Source: Rhodococcoides fascians A44A
GTDB lineage: Bacteria; Actinomycetota; Actinomycetes; Mycobacteriales; Mycobacteriaceae
DNA length: 64,000 nt
Direction of reading: 5' to 3'
Assembly (NCBI RefSeq): GCF_000760735.1
Contig: NZ_JMEX01000008.1
Coordinates: 404,018-468,017, forward strand
Shown: one piece after another, positions 54,463 through 62,864 of the stretch
Numbering within the stretch: the stretch's first letter is position 1
Layout: every line of letters starts with the position of its first letter
Made by a program: the position numbers and the translations under genes
Notes under the pieces: generated by a model
The model's input: the letters and a program-made list of their open reading frames with translations, nothing else
Database searches by the model: none
Told to the model about the DNA's origin: nothing

Positions 54463-55242
54463 TCAAGCCTCCCCTGTCTGCGACAGTGCCGCGCCTTCCG
54501 ACGCAATGTCGCCTTCCGCGCTGTACTGCGCGACCATCTCTTCCATGGTCAACGTGATTCGGTGTTCCATTGCTTCCCGGAACAGCGCTCCGACCACGCG
54601 ATGCGTGAGCGGCCGGAGGTTGTCGATCAGCGTTGCCAGTTGCCCTACGGTCAGGGCGTCGGTGTCGAACGGATCCTTGCCTTCGCCGACGAATTTGTCT
54701 GTGATCAACGACACAAACCTTGCGGCGACGTCATCGAGGTCCTTCTGCACCGCTTCGGTCTCGTCGAGGATGCGACCGACCGAGGTTCCCGCGTTGTGGA
54801 GCAGTGTCGCGGCGTCGAGCAGATCCGGCTGGTCGATGCGGTAGCCATCCGAGCTGCGGGCCAGTACGCCGAGGGCAACCCCCCGGTCGAGTTCGTCGTC
54901 GGTGATGCCTCGGGCGAACTTCCGGGTGATGTCCTCGCGGGTCAGGTGGGTCGATTCCCGTTGCTTGCGGGCGGTGTCGTCGACGTCGTCGGCGGTCAAA
55001 ACGTCCTCGATGCGGAGCCCGGACTGCGCTGCGATCAGCAGTTCGCTGATGGTTGCGAAGGTGTACCCGCGGTCGAGCATCCGGCTGATCAGCTCCAGCC
55101 GGGCGAGGTGGGACTCGCTGTACCAGCCGGTTCGTCCTTCTTTCCGCGGCGGCGGAAGCAGTCCACGGTCCTGGTAGACGCGGACGTTACGAACGCTCAC
55201 CCCTGCGCGACGCGCCAGATCGTCGACCCGGTACTCCATCAT
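54463..55242 (-). CDS. MerR-family transcriptional regulator
   Basis: 259 residues. The N-terminal MerR winged helix reads MEYRVDDLARRAGVSVRNVR, then YQDRGLLPPP and GWYSESHLARLELISRMLDRG. The C-terminal part (about 80-259) is a long helical domain without cysteine or His metal motifs, so a small organic effector or a redox-independent signal is likelier than a metal. Its gene is directly followed by the anchored alpha/beta hydrolase. Related long MerR proteins occur near hydrolases in actinobacteria. Confidence 0.87.
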   Translation of the reverse strand: MMEYRVDDLARRAGVSVRNVRVYQDRGLLPPPRKEGRTGWYSESHLARLELISRMLDRGYTFATISELLIAAQSGLRIEDVLTADDVDDTARKQRESTHLTREDITRKFARGITDDELDRGVALGVLARSSDGYRIDQPDLLDAATLLHNAGTSVGRILDETEAVQKDLDDVAARFVSLITDKFVGEGKDPFDTDALTVGQLATLIDNLRPLTHRVVGALFREAMEHRITLTMEEMVAQYSAEGDIASEGAALSQTGEA

Positions 55243-55287
55243 CCCTAGAAGATAGGCCCACGCCCCGCGGGATCGGCGAGCGAGGAT

Positions 55288-55590
55288 CTACCAGCGCGAG
55301 CCGCCGCGCTGGATGCTGTCGACCTTCGGTCGGACGTCGACCAGGTAGACGCAGACCGCGACGATGCCGATCAGGCCGATGAAGTTGATTCCGAACGCAA
55401 AGATGACGAGCAACGCGACGACGAGGATTCCCAGCCAGACGGGCTTGGTCAACTTGTCCACCGCGGTGAAAGCGTCGGGCCGCTGCCTGACTGCGTGGAA
55501 CACCGCGTAGGCGGCGCCGGCCAGCGCGATGAAGCGCAGGACGAGAAGGATCAGTCCGGTGAGGCTGTCTACGGCTGGCACAAGGCCCAT
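55288..55590 (-). CDS. DUF2516 membrane protein (Rv0476-like)
   Basis: 100 residues from ATG 55590, three hydrophobic helices (about 9-30, 47-64 and 66-84) and a short basic C-terminus with VRPKVDSIQRGGSRW. This is the actinobacterial DUF2516 family. It follows hbhA in mycobacteria too (Rv0475-Rv0476), though here a strong terminator stands between them. Function unknown. Confidence 0.87.
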   Translation of the reverse strand: MGLVPAVDSLTGLILLVLRFIALAGAAYAVFHAVRQRPDAFTAVDKLTKPVWLGILVVALLVIFAFGINFIGLIGIVAVCVYLVDVRPKVDSIQRGGSRW

Positions 55591-55615
55591 ACTAACCACT
55601 CGAACTGGGCAATTC

Positions 55616-55643
55616 GACCCCTGCACCGCTCGGTGCAGGGGTC
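55616..55643. terminator. Hairpin terminator between hbhA and the DUF2516 gene
   Basis: GACCCCTGCACC-GCTC-GGTGCAGGGGTC is a perfect 12-base stem with a 4-base loop. It begins 18 bases after the hbhA stop on the minus strand. No T run follows, as is common in actinobacteria. Confidence 0.8.
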
Positions 55644-55660
55644 GACAGCCGTTCGGACGC

Positions 55661-56458
55661 TCAGCTGGTGGTCTTCTTGGCCGGAGCCTTCTTGGCCGGT
55701 GCCTTCTTCGCTGCGGTTGCCGGCGTCGCCTTCTTGGCGGGCGCAGCCTTCTTGATCGGAGCGTTGGCGGTGCCGCGGGTCTTGGACTCGACCTTGCCTG
55801 CCACGCCGCTCACCTTCTGCGATGCGTCGGTTGCGGCTTCCTTGGCGCCTTCGCCCGCCTCGTCGATGCCCTCGGCCAGTTCCTCGGCCGAATCGGAGAT
55901 GTCGTCGGCGGTGTCGCGGACCTTGTCCGACGCGATGCCTGCGAGTGCGGCAGCGCGCTCACCGACTGCACGGGTCTGCGAGGCGACGGTGCCGAGAGCC
56001 TGCTCGGTCAGGTCGACGACGTCGTTGGCGGCGGAGTTGGCACGCCCCAGGCCTTCTTCGACGGCGGGGGTGCGGCGAATCCGCTCGACGGTCTCTTCGC
56101 CGCGCTCGGCGAGCGAGGTGTAGAGATCGGACGCGACCTTCAGGTACGCCTCGGCGACCTTGCGCAGTTCTTCCGGGGTGAAGCGCTCACGCAGATCCGC
56201 GATCTCGTCGGGGAGTTCGGCGGGAAGGTTCGCCAAGCGCTCGCGAAGGGACTCGACTCCTTCGGTGACGTCCTCGGACAGGTCGGCGATCCGTGCCCGT
56301 GCCGTGTCGACGCGATCGGTGACCTCGCTGCCGCGCGTCTCGGCGCGACTGCGTACCTGCGAAACGACGTCGGCGACGGCCTGAACGACGGCATCGCCTG
56401 CGCCGACTGCGGCGTAGAGGGGGGTCTTGACGTTGTCGAAGTTCCTGGGATCAGTCAT
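55661..56458 (-). CDS. hbhA: Heparin-binding hemagglutinin-like protein (HbhA)
   Basis: 265 residues. A long alpha-helical, probably coiled-coil middle (about 10-210, heptad-like AEAYLKVASDLYTSLAERGEE) follows a short N-terminus. The C-terminus is a Lys/Ala/Pro repeat region (about 225-265: AAPAKKATPATAAKKAP and so on), the part that binds sulphated sugars in mycobacterial HbhA. There is no signal peptide, as in mycobacteria. In environmental actinobacteria such proteins may serve lipid-body or surface functions. Its start overlaps the upstream HTH gene by 8 bases. Confidence 0.9.
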   Translation of the reverse strand: MTDPRNFDNVKTPLYAAVGAGDAVVQAVADVVSQVRSRAETRGSEVTDRVDTARARIADLSEDVTEGVESLRERLANLPAELPDEIADLRERFTPEELRKVAEAYLKVASDLYTSLAERGEETVERIRRTPAVEEGLGRANSAANDVVDLTEQALGTVASQTRAVGERAAALAGIASDKVRDTADDISDSAEELAEGIDEAGEGAKEAATDASQKVSGVAGKVESKTRGTANAPIKKAAPAKKATPATAAKKAPAKKAPAKKTTS

Positions 56459-56972
56459 GGGAAGACTCCTGTAAGGGTGATTCGGTGTCGGTTGTCGGAT
56501 CTGGTCCGGCTGCGTTCTTCTGGTCGTTCTCTCGGCGGAACGAGTCGTAGATCTCGATCAGCACGTGCTTCTGCCGTTCGGTGATCTCCGTGTCGCCGAG
56601 CAACGCGTCCCGGACTGGACCGTGTGGTCGTTCTTCCAAGAACCCGGCCCGTACGTACAAAGCTTCCGATGACACACGTAGACCCTTGGCGATCTGCGTG
56701 AGCACCTCGGCGGAGGGCTTGCGCAACCCGCGCTCGATCTGGCTGAGATACGGATTGCTCACCCCCGCCCTCGACGCGAGTTGCCGCATGGATACCTGGG
56801 CTGCCTCGCGCTGGCTACGGATGTAACTACCGATGTCCGACGCCGCGGTTGTGACGACGCTTGCGACGAGGTCGCTCGCTTCGGCCACGACGTCCGTCGC
56901 CTCGGACACCTTCGCGACTATCCCCTGGTTGTCGATCTGACTGTCGATCGGATCTTCACTGCTGGGGGTCAT
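56451..56972 (-). CDS. XRE-type helix-turn-helix regulator upstream of hbhA (Rv0474-like)
   Basis: 173 residues from ATG 56972 (GTG 56981 also possible). A polar N-terminus of about 45 residues leads to the Cro/CI-type HTH: SMRQLASRAGVSNPYLSQIE then RGLRKPSAEVLTQIAKGLRV. A C-terminal helix carries GFLEERPHGPVRDALLGDTEITERQKHVLIEIYDSF. The gene is coupled to hbhA by an 8-base overlap, as the mycobacterial pair Rv0474-hbhA is adjacent. It probably regulates its own operon, but no operator could be identified. Confidence 0.9.
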   Translation of the reverse strand: MTPSSEDPIDSQIDNQGIVAKVSEATDVVAEASDLVASVVTTAASDIGSYIRSQREAAQVSMRQLASRAGVSNPYLSQIERGLRKPSAEVLTQIAKGLRVSSEALYVRAGFLEERPHGPVRDALLGDTEITERQKHVLIEIYDSFRRENDQKNAAGPDPTTDTESPLQESSHD

Positions 56973-57079
56973 GGTCACCACTCGTTTCGTGTGTCTCGAA
57001 CTTGTGGTCTTCGGTGTACTCGTCCGAGGCTACCCAAGGGTGCTAACTATTGCAAGCACTCTGCTAGCAGTAGTTGCCA

Positions 57080-58342
57080 TCAGCCGAACAGCAGGTGCGA
57101 CAACGTGTAGATCACCAGTCCGGCGAAGGAACCGACGACGGTGCCGTTGATACGAATGAACTGCAGATCGCGACCGACCTGTAGTTCGATCTTGCGGCTC
57201 GCCTCGTCGGCGTCCCATCGTGCGACGGTGTCGGTGATGATTGTCGTGATCTCGTCCGCGTAGTTGGACGCCACGTAGCGGGCCCCGCCGAGCAGCCATC
57301 CGTCGACCTTGGCGCGCAGTTCCTCGTCGTCGCGGATTCTCGCGCCCCAGCTCGCGACGTTCTCGCTGACCTTGCGTCGCAGGGTGCTGGACGGGTCGTC
57401 CACGGATTCGGTGATGAGCCGCTTGGCCACCTTCCACGTTGCCGCGGCGAGCCCGGTGATCTCCTCGCGGCCCATGATCTGCGCTTTGAGCGACTCCGCC
57501 TTCTCGATGGTCGCGGGGTCGTTCTGCAGATCGTGGGCGTAGTCGACGAGGAACTTGTTGGCGGCCAGGCGCAGTTCGTGCTGCGGGTTGGACCGAACCT
57601 TCCAGGTGAACTCGACGAGTTCCTTGTAGATCTTCTCGCCGAGCAGGGCGTCGACGAACTTCGGCGACCACGTCGGTGAGTCACGGGACACGACGCGCTC
57701 GATGGTCTCCTCACTGCCGAGGGCCCACTGGTGTGCGCGCTCGGCCAGCATGTCGATGAGCGGTAGCTGCCGGTTCTCCTTGATCAGCTCGTCGAGCACG
57801 CGTCCGATGGGCGGCCCCCACTGTGGATCGCCGAGACGTTTGACGATGGTGCTGTCGATGATCTGGGTGATGTCCTCGTCCTTCAGGACTTCGACGGCGC
57901 CGTGCAGAATCGTCGCGGATTCCGCGGCGACACGTTCGGCGTTCTGCGGCTCGGCGAGCCACGTTCCGAGCCGCAGCGGGATCTGCGCGGACCGTACTTT
58001 CTCCGACACGACGTCGGGCGCGAGGAAGTTGCTCCCCACGAAGGATCCGAGCGAGGATCCGAGCTGATCCTTCTTCTTCCTGATGATCGCGGTGTGCGGA
58101 ATCGGAATGCCGAGCGGATGCTTGAACAACGCGGTCACCGCGAACCAGTCGGCGAGCGCACCCACCATGCCCGCCTCGGACGCCGCCCTGACGTACCCGA
58201 CCCACTCCCCCGCACCGCGGGATTCCTGCCAACGGCAGATCAGGTAGACCACCGTCGCGAACGCAAGGAATCCGGTCGCGACGACCTTCATCTTGCGCAG
58301 ATCACGACGCTTGGTCGCGTCGTCCATCTTCATCAGTTCCAC
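57080..58342 (-). CDS. DUF445 family membrane-associated protein
   Basis: 420 residues from GTG 58342 (ATG 58333 and 58327 lie in frame too). One N-terminal helix (about 21-38, VVATGFLAFATVVYLIC) and one C-terminal helix (GTVVGSFAGLVIYTLSHLLF) bracket a long helical region. The DUF445 signature is SEAGMVGALADWFAVTALFKHPLGIPIPHTAII. The family is found in many bacteria without a defined role. It is divergent from the TetR gene (118-base gap), so TetR may control it. Confidence 0.87.
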   Translation of the reverse strand: MELMKMDDATKRRDLRKMKVVATGFLAFATVVYLICRWQESRGAGEWVGYVRAASEAGMVGALADWFAVTALFKHPLGIPIPHTAIIRKKKDQLGSSLGSFVGSNFLAPDVVSEKVRSAQIPLRLGTWLAEPQNAERVAAESATILHGAVEVLKDEDITQIIDSTIVKRLGDPQWGPPIGRVLDELIKENRQLPLIDMLAERAHQWALGSEETIERVVSRDSPTWSPKFVDALLGEKIYKELVEFTWKVRSNPQHELRLAANKFLVDYAHDLQNDPATIEKAESLKAQIMGREEITGLAAATWKVAKRLITESVDDPSSTLRRKVSENVASWGARIRDDEELRAKVDGWLLGGARYVASNYADEITTIITDTVARWDADEASRKIELQVGRDLQFIRINGTVVGSFAGLVIYTLSHLLFG

Positions 58343-58460
58343 AGCGCCATTGTGCCCGCGCACGGGCGTTGCAAACGTGAGCCGCACCATGGACGACCTC
58401 TCCCAGCCCGGACGCCTAAGCTGATCTGCATACGAAGGCGATGGGATACGGCGGGCACAC

Positions 58461-59237
58461 GTGGCGAGAAATGCAACATCAGCGAACAACGACGACACCG
58501 AAGCAGCAGCCAAGGACGCAGGAGCCGGTAAGACGGAGGCCACCAAGACGGAGAAGCCGGACGGACGCAAGCGTCGCTGGCGCGACCACAAGATCGCGCG
58601 TCGGGAAGAGTTGGTCGACGGCACTCTCGCGGCGATCCGCCTGCGCGGGCGCGAGATCGGGATGGACGAGATCGCGTCGGAGATCGGTATCTCGAAGACC
58701 GTGCTGTACCGGTACTTCACCGACAAGGCGGACCTGACCAACGCGACGATGACGCGGTACGTCGAGACGACGCTCGCGCCGCGGATCTATTTCGCGATCT
58801 CGGAGGAACTGGACGAGTACCACCTCACCCGGGCGGTCATCGCGGCGTACGTGGAGACGGTTGCCACCGATCCCGAGGTCTACCTGTACGTGATGGCGAA
58901 CAACGCGGGCAGCAACCGGGACGTCGTAGCGGAGTCGGAGCGCATGATCGCCGAACTGTTGGCGACGGTTCTCGGCGAGCGTCTACGCCAGCGCGAAATG
59001 GATTCCGGCGGTTCGGTGCCGTTCGCGTTCGCGATCGTCGGGGCCGTGCAACTCGCCACCCACTGGTGGATCTCGAACAAGTCGATGTCGATGGAGGACC
59101 TCATCGACTACCTCAGCATGATGACGTGGGGCGGAATTCACGGCGTCGCGATGGCCGACGGTTCCCCGGCGAAATTCAACGCGCAGCCGCATCCGCTCGT
59201 CACCCCGAAGGACGAGGAGGACCAGCGCTCGGTTTGA
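58461..59237 (+). CDS. TetR-family transcriptional regulator (Rv0472c-like)
   Basis: 258 residues, GTG start. A charged Lys/Glu/Ala-rich N-terminal tail of about 45 residues precedes the HTH (about 50-100: ELVDGTLAAIRLRGREIGMD, EIASEIGISKTVLYRYFTDK). The ligand domain follows. Length is above the usual about 200. Divergent from the DUF445 gene as in mycobacteria. The ligand cannot be inferred. Confidence 0.9.
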   Translation: MARNATSANNDDTEAAAKDAGAGKTEATKTEKPDGRKRRWRDHKIARREELVDGTLAAIRLRGREIGMDEIASEIGISKTVLYRYFTDKADLTNATMTRYVETTLAPRIYFAISEELDEYHLTRAVIAAYVETVATDPEVYLYVMANNAGSNRDVVAESERMIAELLATVLGERLRQREMDSGGSVPFAFAIVGAVQLATHWWISNKSMSMEDLIDYLSMMTWGGIHGVAMADGSPAKFNAQPHPLVTPKDEEDQRSV

Positions 59238-59266
59238 AACGCCGATTCGCCGGTCACCCTGGCACC

Positions 59267-59824
59267 ATGAGCCCTTCGTTGACAGGACGCACGGTGGCCA
59301 TTCTCGCTACCGACGGCGTCGAAGAAGTAGAACTGGTCCAACCTCGTGATGCGGTCCGATCCGCCGGTGGCACAACGACATTGATTTCGCTGACTCACGG
59401 GGACATTCAAGCGATGACCGGTGACGTCGACGCCTCCAACACGTTCGAGGTCGACGCTGTCGTCGCGGATGTGTCTCCCGAGGATTTCGACGCGTTGATT
59501 CTCCCCGGCGGGACCACCAACCCGGACAAGTTGAGAACCGATTCCGACGCAGTGGAATTCGTCCGCCGATTCGTGTCCTCGGGCAAGCCCGTCGCCGTCA
59601 TCTGCCACGGTCCGTGGACCCTCGCGGAGGCCGACGTTCTCCAGGGCCGCACCTTGACGTCGTTCCCCAGTATCCGCACCGATCTGCGCAATGCGGGCGC
59701 GACCGTCGTCGACGAGGAAGTGGTGGTCGACGGAAATCTGATCTCGAGCCGTAACCCGGACGACCTCCCCGCCTTCTGCGCTGCACTGGTGGAACAGTTC
59801 TCGAAATCGGACACCGTAGGTTAG
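59267..59824 (+). CDS. DJ-1/PfpI family protein (type 1 glutamine amidotransferase-like)
   Basis: 185 residues. The core is VAILATDGVEEVELVQPRDA, DALILPGGTTNPDKLR and the nucleophile elbow AVICHGPWTLAEA with the reactive Cys-His pair. The nearby Glu (GVEEVEL) completes the usual Cys-Glu-His set. Family members act as glyoxalases or deglycases for aldehyde stress, or as proteases in archaea. Follows the TetR gene by 29 bases on the same strand. Confidence 0.9.
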   Translation: MSPSLTGRTVAILATDGVEEVELVQPRDAVRSAGGTTTLISLTHGDIQAMTGDVDASNTFEVDAVVADVSPEDFDALILPGGTTNPDKLRTDSDAVEFVRRFVSSGKPVAVICHGPWTLAEADVLQGRTLTSFPSIRTDLRNAGATVVDEEVVVDGNLISSRNPDDLPAFCAALVEQFSKSDTVG

Positions 59825-59832
59825 CGTTGCCT

Positions 59833-60810
59833 ATGCGCACATCCCGCCTCGCTCTACTCGCCCCCGCGATCGCCGCGGTCGCGGCCCTCACGATGACCGC
59901 CTGCAGCAGCTCCGACTCGTCGGACACGGACGCCGAGGGTGCCACCGTCTCGACCATCTTCGGCGACGTCACCGTTCCCGAGAACCCGCAACGCGTGGTG
60001 GCCCTCGGTTGGTCCGACGCCGAGACCGCACTCGCGCTCGGAGTGCAGCCGGTGGGAGCCAGTGACTGGCTTGCAGTCGGCGGAGACGGACTCGGCCCGT
60101 GGGTGGAGGAGTCCTACGACACGCCACCTACCATCCTCGGCACGTACGAGGTGGACATCGAGTCCGTGGCCGCGCTCGACCCGGACCTCATCCTGTGGAC
60201 CCGCAGCACCAACGACCAAGCCACATACGACCAGTTGTCCGAACTCGCGCCGACGGTCGGGGCACCCGCCGGCACCGAGATCGCGTACGGCACCACGTGG
60301 GACGGTCAGACCGAACTGGTCGCCGAGGCACTCGGCAAGGAAGCCGAAGGCCGGACGCTCATCGACGAGACCAACGCCGCGTTCGACGCCGCAACGTCGG
60401 CCAACCCCGAGTTCGACGGCAAGAACGTCGTCGTCGGCACGCTGTACAGCGGGCAGTTGGGTGCCTACGTCGACGGAGATACTCGCGTCGAGTTCATGAA
60501 GCGGCTCGGCTTCGTCAACAAGCCGGAGATCCAGGCCCAGGCGTCGGACGGGAAGTTCGCCATCGACCTGTCCGCCGAGAACGCAGCCCAACTCGACGCG
60601 GACCTGACCGTGATGTTCCCCATCGGCGAGACCGCCGACGCCATCGCGAACGACCCGTCGATCCAGGGTCTCCCGGTCGCCCGCGACGGGCGTCTGGTGG
60701 TTCTCGGTGACCTCGACCTCAGCAACGCCTTCTCGGCCGCCTCGGTTGCAGGTACCCGATACGCCCTCGAGAACGCTGTTCCGCTGTTCGCTGCTCCGCT
60801 GAAGGGCTGA
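59833..60810 (+). CDS. Iron-siderophore ABC transporter substrate-binding lipoprotein
   Basis: 325 residues from ATG 59833. Lipobox LTMTACSS (Cys24). The mature part is a periplasmic-binding fold of the FecB/FhuD type: GDVTVPENPQRVVALGWSDAETALALG is the signature, and ALDPDLILWT and LVVLGDLDLSNAF mark the two lobes. It should bind ferric siderophore outside the membrane. No permease or ATPase genes lie next to it, so it must share a transporter encoded elsewhere. It is followed by a strong hairpin. Confidence 0.9.
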   Translation: MRTSRLALLAPAIAAVAALTMTACSSSDSSDTDAEGATVSTIFGDVTVPENPQRVVALGWSDAETALALGVQPVGASDWLAVGGDGLGPWVEESYDTPPTILGTYEVDIESVAALDPDLILWTRSTNDQATYDQLSELAPTVGAPAGTEIAYGTTWDGQTELVAEALGKEAEGRTLIDETNAAFDAATSANPEFDGKNVVVGTLYSGQLGAYVDGDTRVEFMKRLGFVNKPEIQAQASDGKFAIDLSAENAAQLDADLTVMFPIGETADAIANDPSIQGLPVARDGRLVVLGDLDLSNAFSAASVAGTRYALENAVPLFAAPLKG

Positions 60811-60824
60811 CGAACGACACTCCC

Positions 60825-60858
60825 GCGGCCTCGCCCCTCGACAGAAGGGCGGGGCCGC
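60825..60858 (+). terminator. Hairpin terminator after the siderophore-binding gene
   Basis: GCGGCCTCGCCC and GGGCGGGGCCGC form a 12-base stem with one T-G pair around a 10-base loop, 15 bases past the stop codon. Outer bases GACGA...TCGTC could lengthen it. Confidence 0.8.
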
Positions 60859-60918
60859 TCGTCGTTGCCCACCGAGAACGCTTTGGTTCCGCACTGCCGA
60901 CCGTGGTTGGATCGACGC

Positions 60919-62205
60919 GTGTTCGGTTCTCGCGCTCCCCGGTTCCTGCCGGCGAAACCGACAGTGGGTCCGAAGGCCAGCGCGGCTGCGCTCGCCGTAT
61001 GTGCAACCCTTGCGGCGGCGTGCAGCACCACATCCGCCCAGCCGCACGCACCCTCACCCGCACACTCGGCCGCCCAGCCGCCCGCTTATTCGACGAGCAT
61101 CCCCACCGCCACGGCCGAGACCGTCGCCGCGCGCGGAACCGTCGTGTCGAGTTCCACCACGACGCCGTTCGATCCAGCTCTGTTCCCGGCCGGCACCACC
61201 GCGGCGACTGTCGTGTACAACTCCGTGTCCGGCGTGGACGGCAGCCCGACCCAGGTGAGCGGCGCAGTGTTCGTCCCCGTCGGCCCCGCCCCCGTCGGCG
61301 GGCGACCCATCGTGGCGTACGCGCACGGAACCGTCGGCATCTCCCCCGGGTGCGCCCCGTCCGAGAAGCGAGACCTCGCCGGAGACGCCGACGTGGTGTC
61401 ACGCTTCCTCGAACGCGGATACGCCGTCGCATACACGGACTACCAGGGCTTGAGCAGCACCGTCGACTCGCCGCCACACCCGTATCTGGAACCTCGGACC
61501 GCAGCCTTCGACGTCATCGACTCCGTCCGCGCCGCCCGCAACCTCGACCCGCGCCTGTCGACACGATGGGTCGCCGTCGGCTGGTCCCAGGGCGGCCAAG
61601 CAGCGTGGGCTGCAAACGAATTCGACGACGTGTACGGCGACGGACTCGACCTGCGCGGCGCCGCAGTCCTGTCTCCAGCACTGGACATCTCGCCCGGAAT
61701 CATCGAAGCCCAGAGCTCGGGAACATCAGGCGAAGCAGATGGCCAGCGGGCGGTGTACCCACTGATCGTCGAAGGCGCCGCCCGGGTCGACCCGTCCATC
61801 GACCCCGCCGACCACCTGCACGGTGCCCTCGCCGGCAACCTCGACCAACTCGTCGGATGCAACGCCGCGAGCAGCGAAGCACAAGCCGCCGCAGCCGCCG
61901 ACGTCCAGCCAGGTGACACCACCGCATCGACTCCGGCAGCCGCCGAACAACTGACGCGCCGCATGCAGGAGTACTCGCTGCCCCGCGCAGCATCACCCGC
62001 ACCGATTCTCGCCGTCTACGGCTCCGAGGACACCGTGGTGAAACCCGCCTGGACCGAATCCGCGCTCGGGCGAGCCTGCAGCCTCGGCGACACCCTGCTG
62101 GCCGTCCGCCTCGAAGGCCAAGGTCACGACGTCGACCCCGGCACCCTCGTCGAAACCTGGGTCGACGACCGCTTCACCGGCGGCCCCGCGCCCAGCAACT
62201 GCTGA
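60919..62205 (+). CDS. Secreted lipase, LIP (secretory lipase) family
   Basis: 428 residues from GTG 60919; Cys35 in LAAAC suggests a lipoprotein, with a Ser/Pro/Ala-rich linker after it. The alpha/beta hydrolase domain has PIVAYAHGTVGISPGCAPS, the nucleophile elbow VAVGWSQGGQAAWAANE, the acid in AVYGSEDTVVKP and the base in EGQGHDVDPG. This is the secretory lipase family seen in Corynebacteriales. It probably hydrolyses host or environmental lipids or envelope esters outside the cell. Starts 60 bases after a terminator, so it has its own promoter. Convergent with the PPOX gene across a repeat array. Confidence 0.87.
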   Translation: MFGSRAPRFLPAKPTVGPKASAAALAVCATLAAACSTTSAQPHAPSPAHSAAQPPAYSTSIPTATAETVAARGTVVSSSTTTPFDPALFPAGTTAATVVYNSVSGVDGSPTQVSGAVFVPVGPAPVGGRPIVAYAHGTVGISPGCAPSEKRDLAGDADVVSRFLERGYAVAYTDYQGLSSTVDSPPHPYLEPRTAAFDVIDSVRAARNLDPRLSTRWVAVGWSQGGQAAWAANEFDDVYGDGLDLRGAAVLSPALDISPGIIEAQSSGTSGEADGQRAVYPLIVEGAARVDPSIDPADHLHGALAGNLDQLVGCNAASSEAQAAAAADVQPGDTTASTPAAAEQLTRRMQEYSLPRAASPAPILAVYGSEDTVVKPAWTESALGRACSLGDTLLAVRLEGQGHDVDPGTLVETWVDDRFTGGPAPSNC

Positions 62206-62208
62206 GCC

Positions 62209-62346
62209 GTCACATACTCCCGTGCGGGCTTGTCACATTCTTCCCGGAGGGCTTGTCACATTCTCCCGGGCGGGCTTGTCACATTCTTCCCGGAGGGCTT
62301 GTCACATTCTTCCCGGAGGGCTTGTCACATTCTTCCCGGAGGGAAG
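62209..62346. repeat. Tandem array of six 23-bp units between convergent genes
   Basis: Units start at 62209, 62232, 62255, 62278, 62301 and 62324; the core is GTCACATTCTTCCCGGAGGG followed by CTT. Units 2, 4 and 5 are identical, unit 3 has CTCCCGGGCGGG, unit 1 is more divergent and unit 6 ends in AAG. Unit 6 provides the stop codon and last residues of the PPOX gene. The skeleton matches the inverted repeat at 30007-30080. Confidence 0.92.
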
Positions 62347-62786
62347 CCACCTTCGGCGACGGGGCCCCAGGATTCGATCGTGATGCGTATCAACGACTTT
62401 CCCTGCTTCACCATTGCCTCGCGGTACTCGTCCCAATCGGAATGCTCCCCGGCGATGCTGCGAAAGTACTCGACGAGCGGTTCGACGGCGTCCGGTACGT
62501 CGAGGATTTCAGCGGTTCCGTCGATCTGGACGTAGGCGTCGTTCCATTCGTCGGAATGAACGCAGACGGTGACGGCGGAGTTCCGCCGGATGTTGGCCAC
62601 CTTGGCGCGTTCGGGGTACGACGCGATGACGATGCGGCCCTCGGAGTCGACGCCGGATGTCACCGGCGAAACCTGCAGGCCACCATCACGTTTGTGCGTG
62701 ATGAGCGTGGAATGATGACGTGGGCGGACGAAGTCGAGCAGTTGTTCACGTGCGACGGATTCAGCAGTTGCCAGTTTCGGAGCCAT
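62325..62786 (-). CDS. PPOX-class F420-dependent oxidoreductase (FDOR-type)
   Basis: 153 residues of the split-barrel pyridoxamine-oxidase fold. ARPRHHSTL-type start region (LLDFVRPRHHSTLITHKRDG), SPVTSGVDSEGRIVIAS and AKVANIRRNSAVTVCVHSDEW are typical of mycobacterial/rhodococcal F420-dependent PPOX proteins (Rv1155-like). The flavin or deazaflavin and its substrate cannot be fixed from sequence. The last residues (FPPGRM) and the TGA stop are encoded by the sixth unit of the tandem array, so the C-terminus has probably been altered by the repeat. Confidence 0.85.
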   Translation of the reverse strand: MAPKLATAESVAREQLLDFVRPRHHSTLITHKRDGGLQVSPVTSGVDSEGRIVIASYPERAKVANIRRNSAVTVCVHSDEWNDAYVQIDGTAEILDVPDAVEPLVEYFRSIAGEHSDWDEYREAMVKQGKSLIRITIESWGPVAEGGFPPGRM

Positions 62787-62864
62787 GCCTCCAGGTTAGC
62801 CGCGCCGCGCGACGCCATCTCGGTTCTCGGCGGGTGGGGTCCCCGCTGCTACTAGGGTCCAATC

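Noticed and set aside
62209-62346. CRISPR array
   Set aside because: The 23-base units are directly adjacent with no spacers, and no cas genes are present.
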